A stretch of DNA of 64,000 nucleotides from Tabrizicola sp. (GTDB lineage: Bacteria > Pseudomonadota > Alphaproteobacteria > Rhodobacterales > Rhodobacteraceae): the NCBI RefSeq assembly GCF_030694085.1, contig NZ_JAUXZE010000073.1, positions 124,001 to 188,000 of the forward strand, in the 5' to 3' direction. Shown here piece after piece: positions 14,801-23,110 of the stretch (the first letter of the stretch is position 1; each line of letters begins with the position of its first letter). The notes below the pieces were generated by a model. It did no database searches. It had not been told where the DNA came from and saw nothing but the letters and a program-made list of their open reading frames with translations. The position numbers and the translations under genes were made by a program.

Positions 14801-16369
14801 TCAGAACAGGCTGCCCTGCCCGCCATCTCCATCCCCCTTCGCCCGTCTTCCGGCCCGACCGCCGACCATCAGCCGCCCGTCCCGGAACTCGATCTCCAGC
14901 GTCGCCGCCTTCTCGGCCCCGGCTTTCGAGGTCACGACCGCCCCGTCCCCCCGCACGACCGCATAGCCCCGCTTCAGGGTCTCGGCATAGCCCAGCGTCA
15001 CCCGGGTCCGGTCCAGCGCCTCCAGCCGGTCAGAGAGCCGCGCGAACCGCTGCCGGGGGGCTGTCTCCAGCCGGTCGGCCAGCCGCGCCAAGTCGCGCCG
15101 CCCGTCCCCGACCTTCCGCTCCGCCTCTCCCAGAAGCCGGGCCAATCCCGGCGCCAGCCGCGCCGCAAGCGCCTCCAGCCGCTCTCCCCGCCGTTCCAGC
15201 CGCAGCAGGATCGCCCGCGCCAGCCGCTCTTCCCGCGCGGTCAGAAGATCGCGCTGCCGCGCCACCAGCCCGCGCAGCGCCTGCGGCTGCAACCGCCCCG
15301 CCACCCGGTCGAACTCGCGGTGCTTCTTCGCCACCGCCAGACCCAGGGCAGAGCCAAGTCGCATCCCCGCCGCGTCCAGCCGCTGCCGGGGCGTCGCCAC
15401 CAGCGTTTCGACCCGGGGCAAGGCCCGCGCCAGATCCCGCAGCCGCTGCTGTCGCAAGGTCACCCCCTGCCCGATCCCCCGCACCAGCCGCGCCCCCAGC
15501 GCCTCCAGCGTCGCAAGCAGCTCCAGCCGCACCGGCACCGCCAACTCCGCCGCCGCCGTAGGGGTCGGGGCCCGCAGGTCCGCTGCATGGTCGATCAGCG
15601 TGGTGTCCGTCTCGTGTCCCACGGCACTGATCAGCGGGATCGCCGACCCCGCCGCCGCCCGCACCACCACTTCCTCGTTGAACCCCCAAAGGTCCTCCAG
15701 CGACCCGCCGCCCCGCGCGACGATCAGCACATCGGGGCGCGGGATCGGCCCCCCGGGTTCCATCGCGTTGAACCCCCGGATCGCGGCTGCCACCTGCGCC
15801 GCACAGTCCTGCCCCTGCACCGCCACCGGCCAGATCAGCACATGCCGGGGAAAGCGGTCCCTCAGCCGGTGCAGGATATCCCGGATCACCGCCCCGCTGG
15901 GAGAGGTCACCACTCCGATCACCTTCGGCAGATAGGGAATGGGCTTCTTCCGCGCTGCATCGAACAGACCCTCGGCCCCCAGCGCCGCTTTCCGCTTTTC
16001 CAGCATCGCCATCAACGCGCCCGCCCCCGCAGGCGCCACGTCATCGACGATCAGCTGATACTTCGACTGGCCCGGAAAGGTGGTCATCCGCCCGGTGGCG
16101 ACAACCTCCATCCCCTCTTCGGGCCGGACCTGCATCTTTGCCACCTGCCCCTTCCAGCTGATCGCCGCGATCACTGAACGGTCATCCTTCAGGTCAAAAT
16201 ACAGATGCCCCGAGGCCGGACGCGACACCCGCCCCACCTCGCCCCGCACCCGCACAAGGCCGAATTCGCCCTCGATCACGCGCTTCACCGCGCCCGAAAG
16301 CTCGGACACGGTGTATTCGGGCTGGTTGCCGCTGGGTCGGGGACCGTCGTCTTCGAAAAGCTCGCTCAT
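14801..16369 (-). CDS. xseA: Exodeoxyribonuclease VII large subunit
   Basis: A 522-residue protein, the catalytic large subunit of exonuclease VII, which trims single-stranded DNA to oligonucleotides with XseB. It has an N-terminal OB fold (YTVSELSGAVKRVIEGEFGL, then VRVRGEVGRVSRPASGHLYF). The central catalytic domain includes IGVVTSPSGAVIRDILHRL, VLIVARGGGSLEDLWGFNEE, and AVGHETDTTLIDHAADLRAP followed by TPTAAAEL. A long arginine/leucine-rich coiled-coil C-terminus follows, with the final QGSLF. The ATG at 16369 (MSELFEDDGP) is the family start. xseB is not in the window. The PfpI-like gene lies upstream by 80 bp, with a triple direct repeat between them. Confidence 0.93.
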   Translation of the reverse strand: MSELFEDDGPRPSGNQPEYTVSELSGAVKRVIEGEFGLVRVRGEVGRVSRPASGHLYFDLKDDRSVIAAISWKGQVAKMQVRPEEGMEVVATGRMTTFPGQSKYQLIVDDVAPAGAGALMAMLEKRKAALGAEGLFDAARKKPIPYLPKVIGVVTSPSGAVIRDILHRLRDRFPRHVLIWPVAVQGQDCAAQVAAAIRGFNAMEPGGPIPRPDVLIVARGGGSLEDLWGFNEEVVVRAAAGSAIPLISAVGHETDTTLIDHAADLRAPTPTAAAELAVPVRLELLATLEALGARLVRGIGQGVTLRQQRLRDLARALPRVETLVATPRQRLDAAGMRLGSALGLAVAKKHREFDRVAGRLQPQALRGLVARQRDLLTAREERLARAILLRLERRGERLEALAARLAPGLARLLGEAERKVGDGRRDLARLADRLETAPRQRFARLSDRLEALDRTRVTLGYAETLKRGYAVVRGDGAVVTSKAGAEKAATLEIEFRDGRLMVGGRAGRRAKGDGDGGQGSLF

Positions 16370-16412
16370 GGCCCATTGATGCCCGATCCCGACGCGAAGA
16401 TGAAGCGCCGGA

Positions 16413-16451
16413 ATCGGAAAGGATAATCGGAAAGGACAATCGGAAAGGATC
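16413..16451. repeat. Three perfect-phase tandem 13-bp repeats in the xseA leader
   Basis: ATCGGAAAGGATA, ATCGGAAAGGACA and ATCGGAAAGGATC follow each other without spacing. The last unit runs into the TGA stop codon of the upstream PfpI-like gene. On the minus strand these are TCCTTTCCGAT units located 44-82 bases before the xseA ATG. Confidence 0.8.
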
Positions 16452-17010
16452 AGGCCGCCGCGCGCTGGTGGGTGCCTTCGGCGATCTCTTCGACCAGCTT
16501 GGCGCAGAAGGCAGGCAGGTCCTCCGGCTTGCGACTGGTGACAAGGCCTTGGTCCGTCACCACCTCGGCGTCGATCCAGTCTGCCCCGGCATTCTTCAGA
16601 TCGGTCTTTATCGACCCGTAGGAGGTCATCTGCCGTCCCTCGGCGATCCCCGCCTCGACCAGCAGCCAGGGCGCATGGCATATCGCGCCGATGACCTTGC
16701 CGGCCGTCCAGAACGACTTGATGAAAGAGATGGCTTCGGCCTCGACCCGCAAAAGGTCCGGGTTGATCTGCCCGCCCGGCAGCACCAGCGCGTCATAGGC
16801 CGAGGCGTCCACTTCGGACAGCACCGCATCAACCGGCACCGCATTGCCCCAGTCCTTGCCCTGCCAGCCCCTGATCTCGCCCGATTTCAGCGACACGACA
16901 TGGACCTCGGCCCCTGCGGCGCGCAGGTGCTTGACCGGCACCTCCAGTTCCGACTGTTCGAACCCGTTGGTTGCAAGAATGGCGATGCGCTTGCCTTGGA
17001 TGCTCGGCAT
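16450..17010 (-). CDS. DJ-1/PfpI superfamily protein (protease/deglycase-like)
   Basis: A 186-residue single-domain protein of the class I glutamine-amidotransferase-like fold. Key marks are RIAILATNGFEQSELEVP at the N-terminus (the conserved Glu of the triad-like site), ALVLPGGQINPDLLR near residue 75, and the nucleophile elbow GAICHAPWLLVEAG near 110 with its Cys-His pair. It ends DLPAFCAKLVEEIAEG. The closest well-known relatives are PfpI and YhbO/YajL, described as proteases or glyoxal-adduct deglycases. The start ATG at 17010 is the only good one. It may be cotranscribed with xseA. Confidence 0.87.
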   Translation of the reverse strand: MPSIQGKRIAILATNGFEQSELEVPVKHLRAAGAEVHVVSLKSGEIRGWQGKDWGNAVPVDAVLSEVDASAYDALVLPGGQINPDLLRVEAEAISFIKSFWTAGKVIGAICHAPWLLVEAGIAEGRQMTSYGSIKTDLKNAGADWIDAEVVTDQGLVTSRKPEDLPAFCAKLVEEIAEGTHQRAAA

Positions 17011-17106
17011 GGAATGTTCCGTTTCCTGTAGGGGAGTGTCGCGCAGTCAACGTCAAACCGCTGTGCCGGGTTCCGCCGCCGGATTATTGCAGCGTGGATT
17101 CGGCGA

Positions 17107-17379
17107 CTACTCGCCACCGCCGTCGGCATCCGGGCTGTCTGGTCCAGAGCCGGGTCCGCGGTCCAAGGCCAGCCTGTGCGTCCTGCGGTACAGCGTATAG
17201 CTTGCCAGGATCACACCCCCGCCCAACGCAGCCAGCCAGAAGCGTGAGGTCGCCAGCCCATAGATCACCAGACCCAGGCCCGCCATCTCCAGCCCTCGAA
17301 CAAAAGACGAGGGGCGTGGCTTTCGCACAGCGCCCGCGCCTTTGTCCTGTTCGATCCCAAGGCTTGCTTCCGGGTCCAT
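17107..17379 (-). CDS. Small membrane protein of unknown function
   Basis: A 90-residue protein beginning MDPEASLGIEQDKGAGAV, with GGGAGG as ribosome site 6 bases upstream of the ATG at 17379. It has two close hydrophobic stretches (GLEMAGLGLVIYGLATS and FWLAALGGGVILASYTLY) and a charged, glycine-rich tail. It is divergent from purD, sharing a 64-bp intergenic region that must hold both promoters. I do not recognise a family. The two-helix hairpin layout suggests a small inner-membrane protein. Confidence 0.65.
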   Translation of the reverse strand: MDPEASLGIEQDKGAGAVRKPRPSSFVRGLEMAGLGLVIYGLATSRFWLAALGGGVILASYTLYRRTHRLALDRGPGSGPDSPDADGGGE

Positions 17380-17443
17380 GCTTGCCTCCCTGCCCACCTG
17401 ACCCTATGACGCGGGCAGCAGATTTCCAAGCGGAGGCGCAGCC

Positions 17444-18712
17444 ATGAACATCCTCATTCTGGGCTCCGGTGGCCGCGAACATGCTCTGGCATGGGCAGTG
17501 AAGCAGAACCCCAATTGCGACCGGCTGATCGTCGCCCCCGGCAATGCGGGCATCGCGATGCTGGCCGAGGTGGCCTCCATCGACATCCTTGACGGGGCAA
17601 CCGTGGTCACCTTCTGCGAAGAAAACGCCATCGACTTCGTCATTGTCGGACCCGAGGCCCCTCTGGCCGCCGGGGTCGCCGATGCCTGTCGCTCGGCGGG
17701 CCTCCTGACCTTCGGCCCCTCTGCTGCCGCCGCGAGGCTGGAGGCGTCAAAGGCCTTTACCAAGGACATCTGCGACGCCTGCGCCGCCCCGACGGCGGCC
17801 TATGCGCGGTTCACCGAAGCCGCCCCCGCCAAGGACTACATCCGCGCGCAAGGCGCCCCCATCGTGGTCAAGGCCGATGGCCTGGCCGCAGGCAAAGGCG
17901 TCATTGTCGCGATGACCGAAGCCGAAGCCCTTGCCGCCATCGACGACATGTTCGGCGGCGAATTCGGCGCGGCGGGTGCGGAAGTCGTGATCGAGGAATT
18001 CATGGCGGGCGAGGAAGCCAGCTTCTTCATCCTCACCGACGGCACCCACGCCCTGCCCATCGGCACCGCCCAGGACCACAAGCGCGCCTTTGACGGCGAT
18101 ACCGGCCCGAACACCGGCGGCATGGGGGCCTATTCTCCGGCTCCGGTCCTGACCGAGGTTCTGCAACAACAGGCGATGGACCAGATCATCCTGCCCACGA
18201 TCCGCGAAATGGCCCGGCGCGGCACACCCTACCAGGGCGTCCTCTATGCCGGGCTGATGATCGAAAACGGCAAAGCCCGTCTGGTGGAATACAACGCCCG
18301 CTTCGGCGACCCGGAAGCCCAGGTCCTGATGATGCGCCTTGGCGCACAGGCGCTGGACCTGATGCTTGCCACCGCCGAGGGACGGCTGGATAAGGTTCAG
18401 GTCAACTGGGCCGACGACCATGCCCTGACCGTGGTCATGGCGGCGCAGGGCTACCCCGGAGGCTACCAGAAGGGCAGCCAGATCCGCGGCCTCGAAGAAC
18501 TCCCGGAAGACAGCCGCCACATGGTCTTCCACGCCGGCACTGCCCAGCGTGACGCCCAGATCATCGCCTCGGGCGGGCGGGTCCTGAACGTCACCGCCCG
18601 CGGCGAGACGCTGCAACAGGCCCGCGACGCCGCCTATGCGCTGGTCGACCGCATCGATTGGCCCGGAGGCTTCTGCCGCCGCGACATCGGCTGGCGGGCG
18701 CTTGACGCATGA
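17444..18712 (+). CDS. purD: Phosphoribosylamine--glycine ligase
   Basis: A 422-residue ATP-grasp enzyme of purine synthesis that joins glycine to 5-phosphoribosylamine. It begins MNILILGSGGREHALAWA with GGAGG upstream. Family motifs include APGNAGIAM, FVIVGPEAPLAAGVADACR, the ATP-grasp PIVVKADGLAAGKGVIVA near residue 140, GEEASFFILTDGTHALPIG, QDHKRAFDGDTGPNTGGMGA followed by YSP, and LVEYNARFGDPEAQVLMMRL. The end is a four-base ATGA overlap with the bestrophin-like gene, so the two are cotranscribed. Confidence 0.96.
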   Translation: MNILILGSGGREHALAWAVKQNPNCDRLIVAPGNAGIAMLAEVASIDILDGATVVTFCEENAIDFVIVGPEAPLAAGVADACRSAGLLTFGPSAAAARLEASKAFTKDICDACAAPTAAYARFTEAAPAKDYIRAQGAPIVVKADGLAAGKGVIVAMTEAEALAAIDDMFGGEFGAAGAEVVIEEFMAGEEASFFILTDGTHALPIGTAQDHKRAFDGDTGPNTGGMGAYSPAPVLTEVLQQQAMDQIILPTIREMARRGTPYQGVLYAGLMIENGKARLVEYNARFGDPEAQVLMMRLGAQALDLMLATAEGRLDKVQVNWADDHALTVVMAAQGYPGGYQKGSQIRGLEELPEDSRHMVFHAGTAQRDAQIIASGGRVLNVTARGETLQQARDAAYALVDRIDWPGGFCRRDIGWRALDA

Positions 18713-19587
18713 TCATCCGCGACAAGCCCGGGATCCTTGCGCTGCTCTTTGCCGTGCGCGGCTCGGTCCTGCCGCATATCGCACCGCAGCTGCTGTTCTT
18801 CGGCCTTTTCGCCGCCGCCATCGTCACCATCGACCGCTATGTCCTGACCCTCCCCCATGTCCAGGCCGCGCCCCTTGCGGTCTTCGGCGTTGCGCTGTCG
18901 CTGTTCCTGGGTTTCCGCAACAACGCCGCCTATGATCGCTGGTGGGAGGCGCGGCGTCTCTGGGGCGGCCTTCTGGCCGACGCCCGCAGCATGGCGCGTG
19001 AGGCGGAACTGTTCCTTTCCGACCCGGCCGACCGCCGCCGCCTCCTGACCGCGATGCGCGCTTTCCTGCACCAGCACCGCTGCGCCCTTCGCGGCCTGCC
19101 AAACGACGAACCCGCGCTCCGCGACACCCCGGCCGCGCCCACCCCCGACGCTACCCTCGACGCGATGGGCAGCTTTCTCGCCGATGCCCTTCACAGCGGC
19201 CGGATGGACGGATTCGGCGCCCGCACCCTGTCCACCCGCCTGTCCTCGATCGCCCTCGCACAGGCCGGATGCGAGCGGATCAAACTGACGCCGCTGCCCT
19301 ATGTCTATTCGCTCCTCATCTTCCGCACGAGCTGGCTCTACTGCCTGCTGCTGCCCTTCGCCCTTCTCGAACCGACCGGCTGGCTGACCCCGCTGTTCGT
19401 GGTGATCGTCGCCTACACCTTCTTCGGCCTCGCCGAGGTCACCGAAGAGCTGGCCCACCCCTTCGGTTTGACCGCCAATGCCCTGCCACTGGACGCGATC
19501 TGCCGCACTGCGGAAATCTCGCTGGCACCCCACCTTGGCGAACCCGCGCCCCCGCCGCTTTTGCCCGTGGACTACCGGCTGGATTGA
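18709..19587 (+). CDS. Bestrophin-family (YneE-like) anion channel
   Basis: A 292-residue membrane protein of the bacterial bestrophin group. The N-terminal IIRDKPGILALLFAVRGSVL, LSLFLGFRNNAAYDRWWEAR and RRLWGGLLADARSMAREAEL are characteristic. Later come YVYSLLIFRTSWLYCLLLPF and the acidic FFGLAEVTEELAHPFG, which corresponds to the bestrophin EEL..PF motif. Family members form pentameric chloride or other small-anion channels. It starts inside the purD stop (ATGA). A weak terminator follows at about 19617. Physiological role unknown. Confidence 0.87.
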   Translation: MIIRDKPGILALLFAVRGSVLPHIAPQLLFFGLFAAAIVTIDRYVLTLPHVQAAPLAVFGVALSLFLGFRNNAAYDRWWEARRLWGGLLADARSMAREAELFLSDPADRRRLLTAMRAFLHQHRCALRGLPNDEPALRDTPAAPTPDATLDAMGSFLADALHSGRMDGFGARTLSTRLSSIALAQAGCERIKLTPLPYVYSLLIFRTSWLYCLLLPFALLEPTGWLTPLFVVIVAYTFFGLAEVTEELAHPFGLTANALPLDAICRTAEISLAPHLGEPAPPPLLPVDYRLD

Positions 19588-19616
19588 CCTTTCGCGCCCC
19601 TTGCGCCCAGTCAAGC

Positions 19617-19640
19617 CCCCGCATAAGAAGCGGGCGTTTT
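19617..19640 (+). terminator. Weak intrinsic terminator after the bestrophin-like gene
   Basis: CCCGC and GCGGG pair around a 7-base loop (ATAAGAA), followed by CGTTTT. The stem is only 5 bp, so the call is tentative. It lies between the bestrophin-like gene and lysC. Confidence 0.35.
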
Positions 19641-19662
19641 GAACCCCAAGGGGGAGGCGCGG

Positions 19663-20919
19663 ATGCCGCTTCTGGTGATGAAATTCGGCGGAACCTCCGT
19701 GGCGGACCTCGCGCGGATCGAGAACGCCGCGAAGAAGGTCCAGAAAGAGGTCGAGCGCGGCTATGACGTGATCGTCATCGTCAGCGCCATGTCGGGCAAG
19801 ACCAACGAGATGGTGGGCTGGGTCGAACAGACCTCGAAACTCTATGACGCGCGCGAATACGATGCCGTCGTCTCATCGGGCGAGAACGTGACCGCAGGCC
19901 TGATGGCGCTGCGCCTGCAGGAAATGGACGTGCCCGCCCGCTCCTGGCAGGGCTGGCAGGTGCCGATCAACACGACCAGCGCCCACGGCCAGGCCCGCTT
20001 TGTCTCGATCCCGCGCGAAAACATCGACGCCAAGTTCGCCGAAGGCTTCAAGGTCGCCGTCGTGGCGGGCTTTCAGGGCGTCAGCGCCGAGGGCCGGATC
20101 ACCACCCTTGGTCGCGGCGGCAGCGACACCACTGCCGTCGCCTTCGCCGCCGCTTTCGGGGCGGAACGCTGCGACATCTACACCGACGTCGATGGCGTCT
20201 ACACCACCGACCCCCGGATCAGCCCCAAGGCCCGCAAGCTGGACAAGATCGCCTTCGAGGAGATGCTCGAGCTTGCCTCGCTTGGCGCCAAAGTCCTGCA
20301 AACGCGATCCGTGGAACTCGCGATGCGCTACAAGGTCCGCCTGCGGGTGGTGTCTTCCTTCGAGGAGGTCGACGAGACCTCTGGAACCCTGGTCTGCGAC
20401 GAGGATGAAATCATGGAATCGAAAGTTGTGTCCGGTGTCGCCTATTCCCGCGACGAGGCGAAGATGACGCTGCTGAAGGTCGAGGACCGGCCCGGCGTCG
20501 CCGCGGCAATCTTCGGCACGCTCGCGGACGCCGGGGTCAACGTGGACATGATCGTTCAGAACATTTCGGAACAGGACGACCCCACCGACAAGCGCGCCCA
20601 TACCGACATGACGTTCAGCCTGCCGACGAACCAGGTCGACCGCGCCAGGAAAGCCATCGAGGATGCAGCGGCTGCGGGTGCTTTCGTCTACACCACCCTT
20701 GTGACCGACAGTGACGTTGCCAAGGTCTCGGTCGTTGGTATCGGGATGCGCAGCCAGGTCGGTGTGGCGGCAAAGATGTTCGCGGCGCTGGCGGCCGAGA
20801 ACGTGAACATCAAGGTCATCACCACGTCCGAGATCAAGATCAGCGTGCTGATCGACCGGAAATACATGGAACTGGCCGTCCAGGCGCTGCACGACACGTT
20901 CGAGCTGGACAAGGCCTAA
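19663..20919 (+). CDS. lysC: Aspartokinase
   Basis: A 418-residue kinase that phosphorylates aspartate, the entry to lysine, threonine and methionine synthesis. It starts MPLLVMKFGGTSVADLARIE (ATG at 19663 preceded by GGGGGAGG). The amino-acid kinase core includes IVIVSAMSGKTNEMVGW, VSSGENVTAGLMALRL, ITTLGRGGSDTTAVAFAAAF and YTDVDGVYTTDPRI. The C-terminal third holds two ACT domains (from about residue 265; VEDRPGVAAAIFGTLADAGV, then VGIGMRSQVGVAAKMFAALA), the usual site of lysine/threonine feedback. The length fits the single-chain class without homoserine dehydrogenase. It appears monocistronic, with a hairpin at 20970 downstream. Confidence 0.95.
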   Translation: MPLLVMKFGGTSVADLARIENAAKKVQKEVERGYDVIVIVSAMSGKTNEMVGWVEQTSKLYDAREYDAVVSSGENVTAGLMALRLQEMDVPARSWQGWQVPINTTSAHGQARFVSIPRENIDAKFAEGFKVAVVAGFQGVSAEGRITTLGRGGSDTTAVAFAAAFGAERCDIYTDVDGVYTTDPRISPKARKLDKIAFEEMLELASLGAKVLQTRSVELAMRYKVRLRVVSSFEEVDETSGTLVCDEDEIMESKVVSGVAYSRDEAKMTLLKVEDRPGVAAAIFGTLADAGVNVDMIVQNISEQDDPTDKRAHTDMTFSLPTNQVDRARKAIEDAAAAGAFVYTTLVTDSDVAKVSVVGIGMRSQVGVAAKMFAALAAENVNIKVITTSEIKISVLIDRKYMELAVQALHDTFELDKA

Positions 20920-20969
20920 GCCAGCGTCGCCGGCCGAAGTCGATCGCCGAAGTTGATCATTGCCAGACC

Positions 20970-20997
20970 TGTCGGGGCATGAGACCCTGCTCCGACA
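20970..20997 (+). terminator. Hairpin downstream of lysC
   Basis: TGTCGGGGCA and TGCTCCGACA pair over 10 bases with one G-T position around an 8-base loop. There is no T-run after it. It could end the lysC message or lie in the leader of the methyltransferase 100 bp further on. Confidence 0.35.
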
Positions 20998-21098
20998 TGC
21001 CGAGGTTCGGGTGGAGATCGGCATTGCCTCCCAAGCGCTGACCTGCGGCACTCCGTCTGGGGGACCATTCTGCCATCCTGATCATGGAAGGCAACCCA

Positions 21099-21908
21099 AT
21101 GGCACACCAGGACAGCGCGTTTACGGGTTCGATCCCGGTCAACTACGACCGGGTTCTGGGGCCGATGCTGTTTGCTCCTTACGCCTCCGACATGGCGAAA
21201 CGTGTCGTCGCGGTTGGGCCGGAGGCGGTTCTTGAAACTGCGGCAGGCACCGGAATCGTTACTCTGCGACTGGCCGACAGCCTGCCGCTTTCCACGCAGA
21301 TCACCGCGACAGACCTGAACCAGGCGATGATCGATTTCGCTGCCACAAAGCCCGCACCGCGCCAGATCACATGGCAGGCCTGCGATGGGACCAAACTGCC
21401 GTTCGACGACGCCTCGTTCGACTGTGTGGTCTGTCAATTCGGCGTCATGTTCTTTCCCTCGCAACTGACGGGCTTCCAAGAGGCGTTCAGGGTGCTGAAA
21501 CCCGGCGGCCATTATCTGTTCAGCGTCTGGGACCACATCGACGCGAACCCGATCGCCCTGGCCATGTCGGACGCATTGGCTGATCGTTTTCCAGACGACC
21601 CGCCTTTGTTCCTGCGTCGCACCCCTTACGGTCACTCGGACATCGACGTCACCCGCCAGCAACTCGCCGAGGCCGGTTTTGCCAGCGTCGAAGCAGACAT
21701 AGTGAGCTTTGCAAATTCCTGTCCATCGCCCAGGGACGCCGCCAACGGCCAATGCCACGGTTCCCCCGTGCGGGGCGAGATCGAGGCCCGCGACCCAAAT
21801 GGCATTGCCGGCGCGGCCGAGGCGATGACCGCCTTCCTTGCCGAACGGTTCGGGCCCGGACGCATCGACAGCACGATGCGGGCGATCATCTTCACCGCCC
21901 GACGCTGA
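21099..21908 (+). CDS. SAM-dependent methyltransferase (class I)
   Basis: A 269-residue class I methyltransferase. Motif I is VLETAAGTGIVTLRLADSLP near residue 45. An acidic ITATDLNQAMIDFA follows. LPFDDASFDCVVCQFGVMFF and EAFRVLKPGGHYLFSVW are the usual ubiE/type-11-like strand motifs. The substrate cannot be inferred. I chose the second ATG (21099, MAHQDSAFTGS) because GGAAGG sits 8 bases before it; the ATG at 21084 is inside that ribosome site. Codon use is a little less GC-biased than in its neighbours and the gene stands alone, so it may be a relatively recent arrival. Confidence 0.85.
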   Translation: MAHQDSAFTGSIPVNYDRVLGPMLFAPYASDMAKRVVAVGPEAVLETAAGTGIVTLRLADSLPLSTQITATDLNQAMIDFAATKPAPRQITWQACDGTKLPFDDASFDCVVCQFGVMFFPSQLTGFQEAFRVLKPGGHYLFSVWDHIDANPIALAMSDALADRFPDDPPLFLRRTPYGHSDIDVTRQQLAEAGFASVEADIVSFANSCPSPRDAANGQCHGSPVRGEIEARDPNGIAGAAEAMTAFLAERFGPGRIDSTMRAIIFTARR

Positions 21909-22042
21909 CCGTCGCTGGTGCCTCCTGCCGCAGGCTGGCCCGAAGCGAAGCCGGGCATACTCCTGCCGGGCGCTTCCCTCCCCGCCAACGGGTCCTGCAA
22001 GCTGAACCTGCCGTAGGGGGCGATATCGCCCACCCTACCCCC

Positions 22043-22942
22043 TCACTCCAATATCCCCAGCAGGTCCTGATGACAGGCCGCCCCCGCCCGATTCCCCGTC
22101 GACGCCGCTTGCGTGGCTGACGGAAACGGCCGCGCGAGGTCCCCAGCCGCGAAGACCCCCGGCACCGTGGTCCGCTGGTGGTCGTCCACCATCAGATGCC
22201 GCCCCATCGGCGTCTCCACGATCTCGCAGCCAAGGGCCTTGGCCAAGGGCGAGGCCGGCTCCTGCCAGGTCACCAGGTACAACGCCCGCATCTCCACGCG
22301 CTCACCCCCCTCCAGTTCCACCGCCTCGATTGCCCCCTCCGAGTGATGCACCCGCACCACCCGGCCCGCCTGCCGCCGCAGGCCCGGTCGGTCCAGCCGC
22401 TCCGCGTCGTCCGTCGTCACCTCGACGCCGTTCTCCAGCAGGATCAGATCATCGGTCCAGTCCCGCAGGTGCACCGAATGATGCATCGGGATCGCCTCCC
22501 AGGCCAGAAGCCCCGTTGTCCGGTCCGCCAGTTCATAGCCGTGGCAATAGGGGCACTGCGCGACCGTCTTGCCCCAGCACTCCGCCAGTCCGGGGATGTC
22601 CGGCAGCCTGTCGCGCTGCCCGAAGGCCAGGATCACCCGCGCCACGCGGACCTCCTCCGGTCCCTCCAGCACGAAGGCCCCCACCTGCCCCCGGATCGCC
22701 GTGACTCGCCCCTTCAGATGCTGCCCCGTCGGATAGGCGAGCACCTCGGCCAAGCCCTTTTCCCGGATCGCTTCCGGCGCCGCCCCGTCCATCCCCAGAA
22801 ACCCGTGCGAGGCATGGGCATAGCGGTTCCGCGTCCGGCCCTCGTCGATGATCACCACCCGACGCCGCGCCCGCGCCAGCATGATCGCCGCAGACACCCC
22901 CGCAAAACTGCCGCCGACCACAGCCACATCCGCCTCGATCAT
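22043..22942 (-). CDS. FAD-dependent thioredoxin-reductase-like oxidoreductase
   Basis: A 299-residue flavoprotein built like a low-molecular-weight thioredoxin reductase. It has an N-terminal FAD site (DVAVVGGSFAGVSAAIMLAR), the redox-type motif CPYCHGYE near residue 133, and a C-terminal FAD motif in TVPGVFAAGDLARP. The usual second GxGxxA NADPH-binding motif between them is not obvious (the region reads GLLAWEAIPMHHSVHL). This suggests a ferredoxin-type or oxidase-like relative rather than a classical TrxB. An ATG at 22942 with AGGAG upstream is preferred to the GTG at 22945. No thioredoxin gene is adjacent. Confidence 0.82.
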   Translation of the reverse strand: MIEADVAVVGGSFAGVSAAIMLARARRRVVIIDEGRTRNRYAHASHGFLGMDGAAPEAIREKGLAEVLAYPTGQHLKGRVTAIRGQVGAFVLEGPEEVRVARVILAFGQRDRLPDIPGLAECWGKTVAQCPYCHGYELADRTTGLLAWEAIPMHHSVHLRDWTDDLILLENGVEVTTDDAERLDRPGLRRQAGRVVRVHHSEGAIEAVELEGGERVEMRALYLVTWQEPASPLAKALGCEIVETPMGRHLMVDDHQRTTVPGVFAAGDLARPFPSATQAASTGNRAGAACHQDLLGILE

Positions 22943-23110
22943 CACTCGCTCCTGACCAGACCCACACAGTCAAGCGCGCGGCCCCGGTTCAGTTCCCTCT
23001 GCCCAATCCGCAGGCAGCCTGCCCAAGGCACGCACAATCCGCCGCAATTCCGTTTCCATCCGCCGAAACGGCCCCTATAGAAAGGGGAAGACCCCGGAAG
23101 GACCCTCCTC

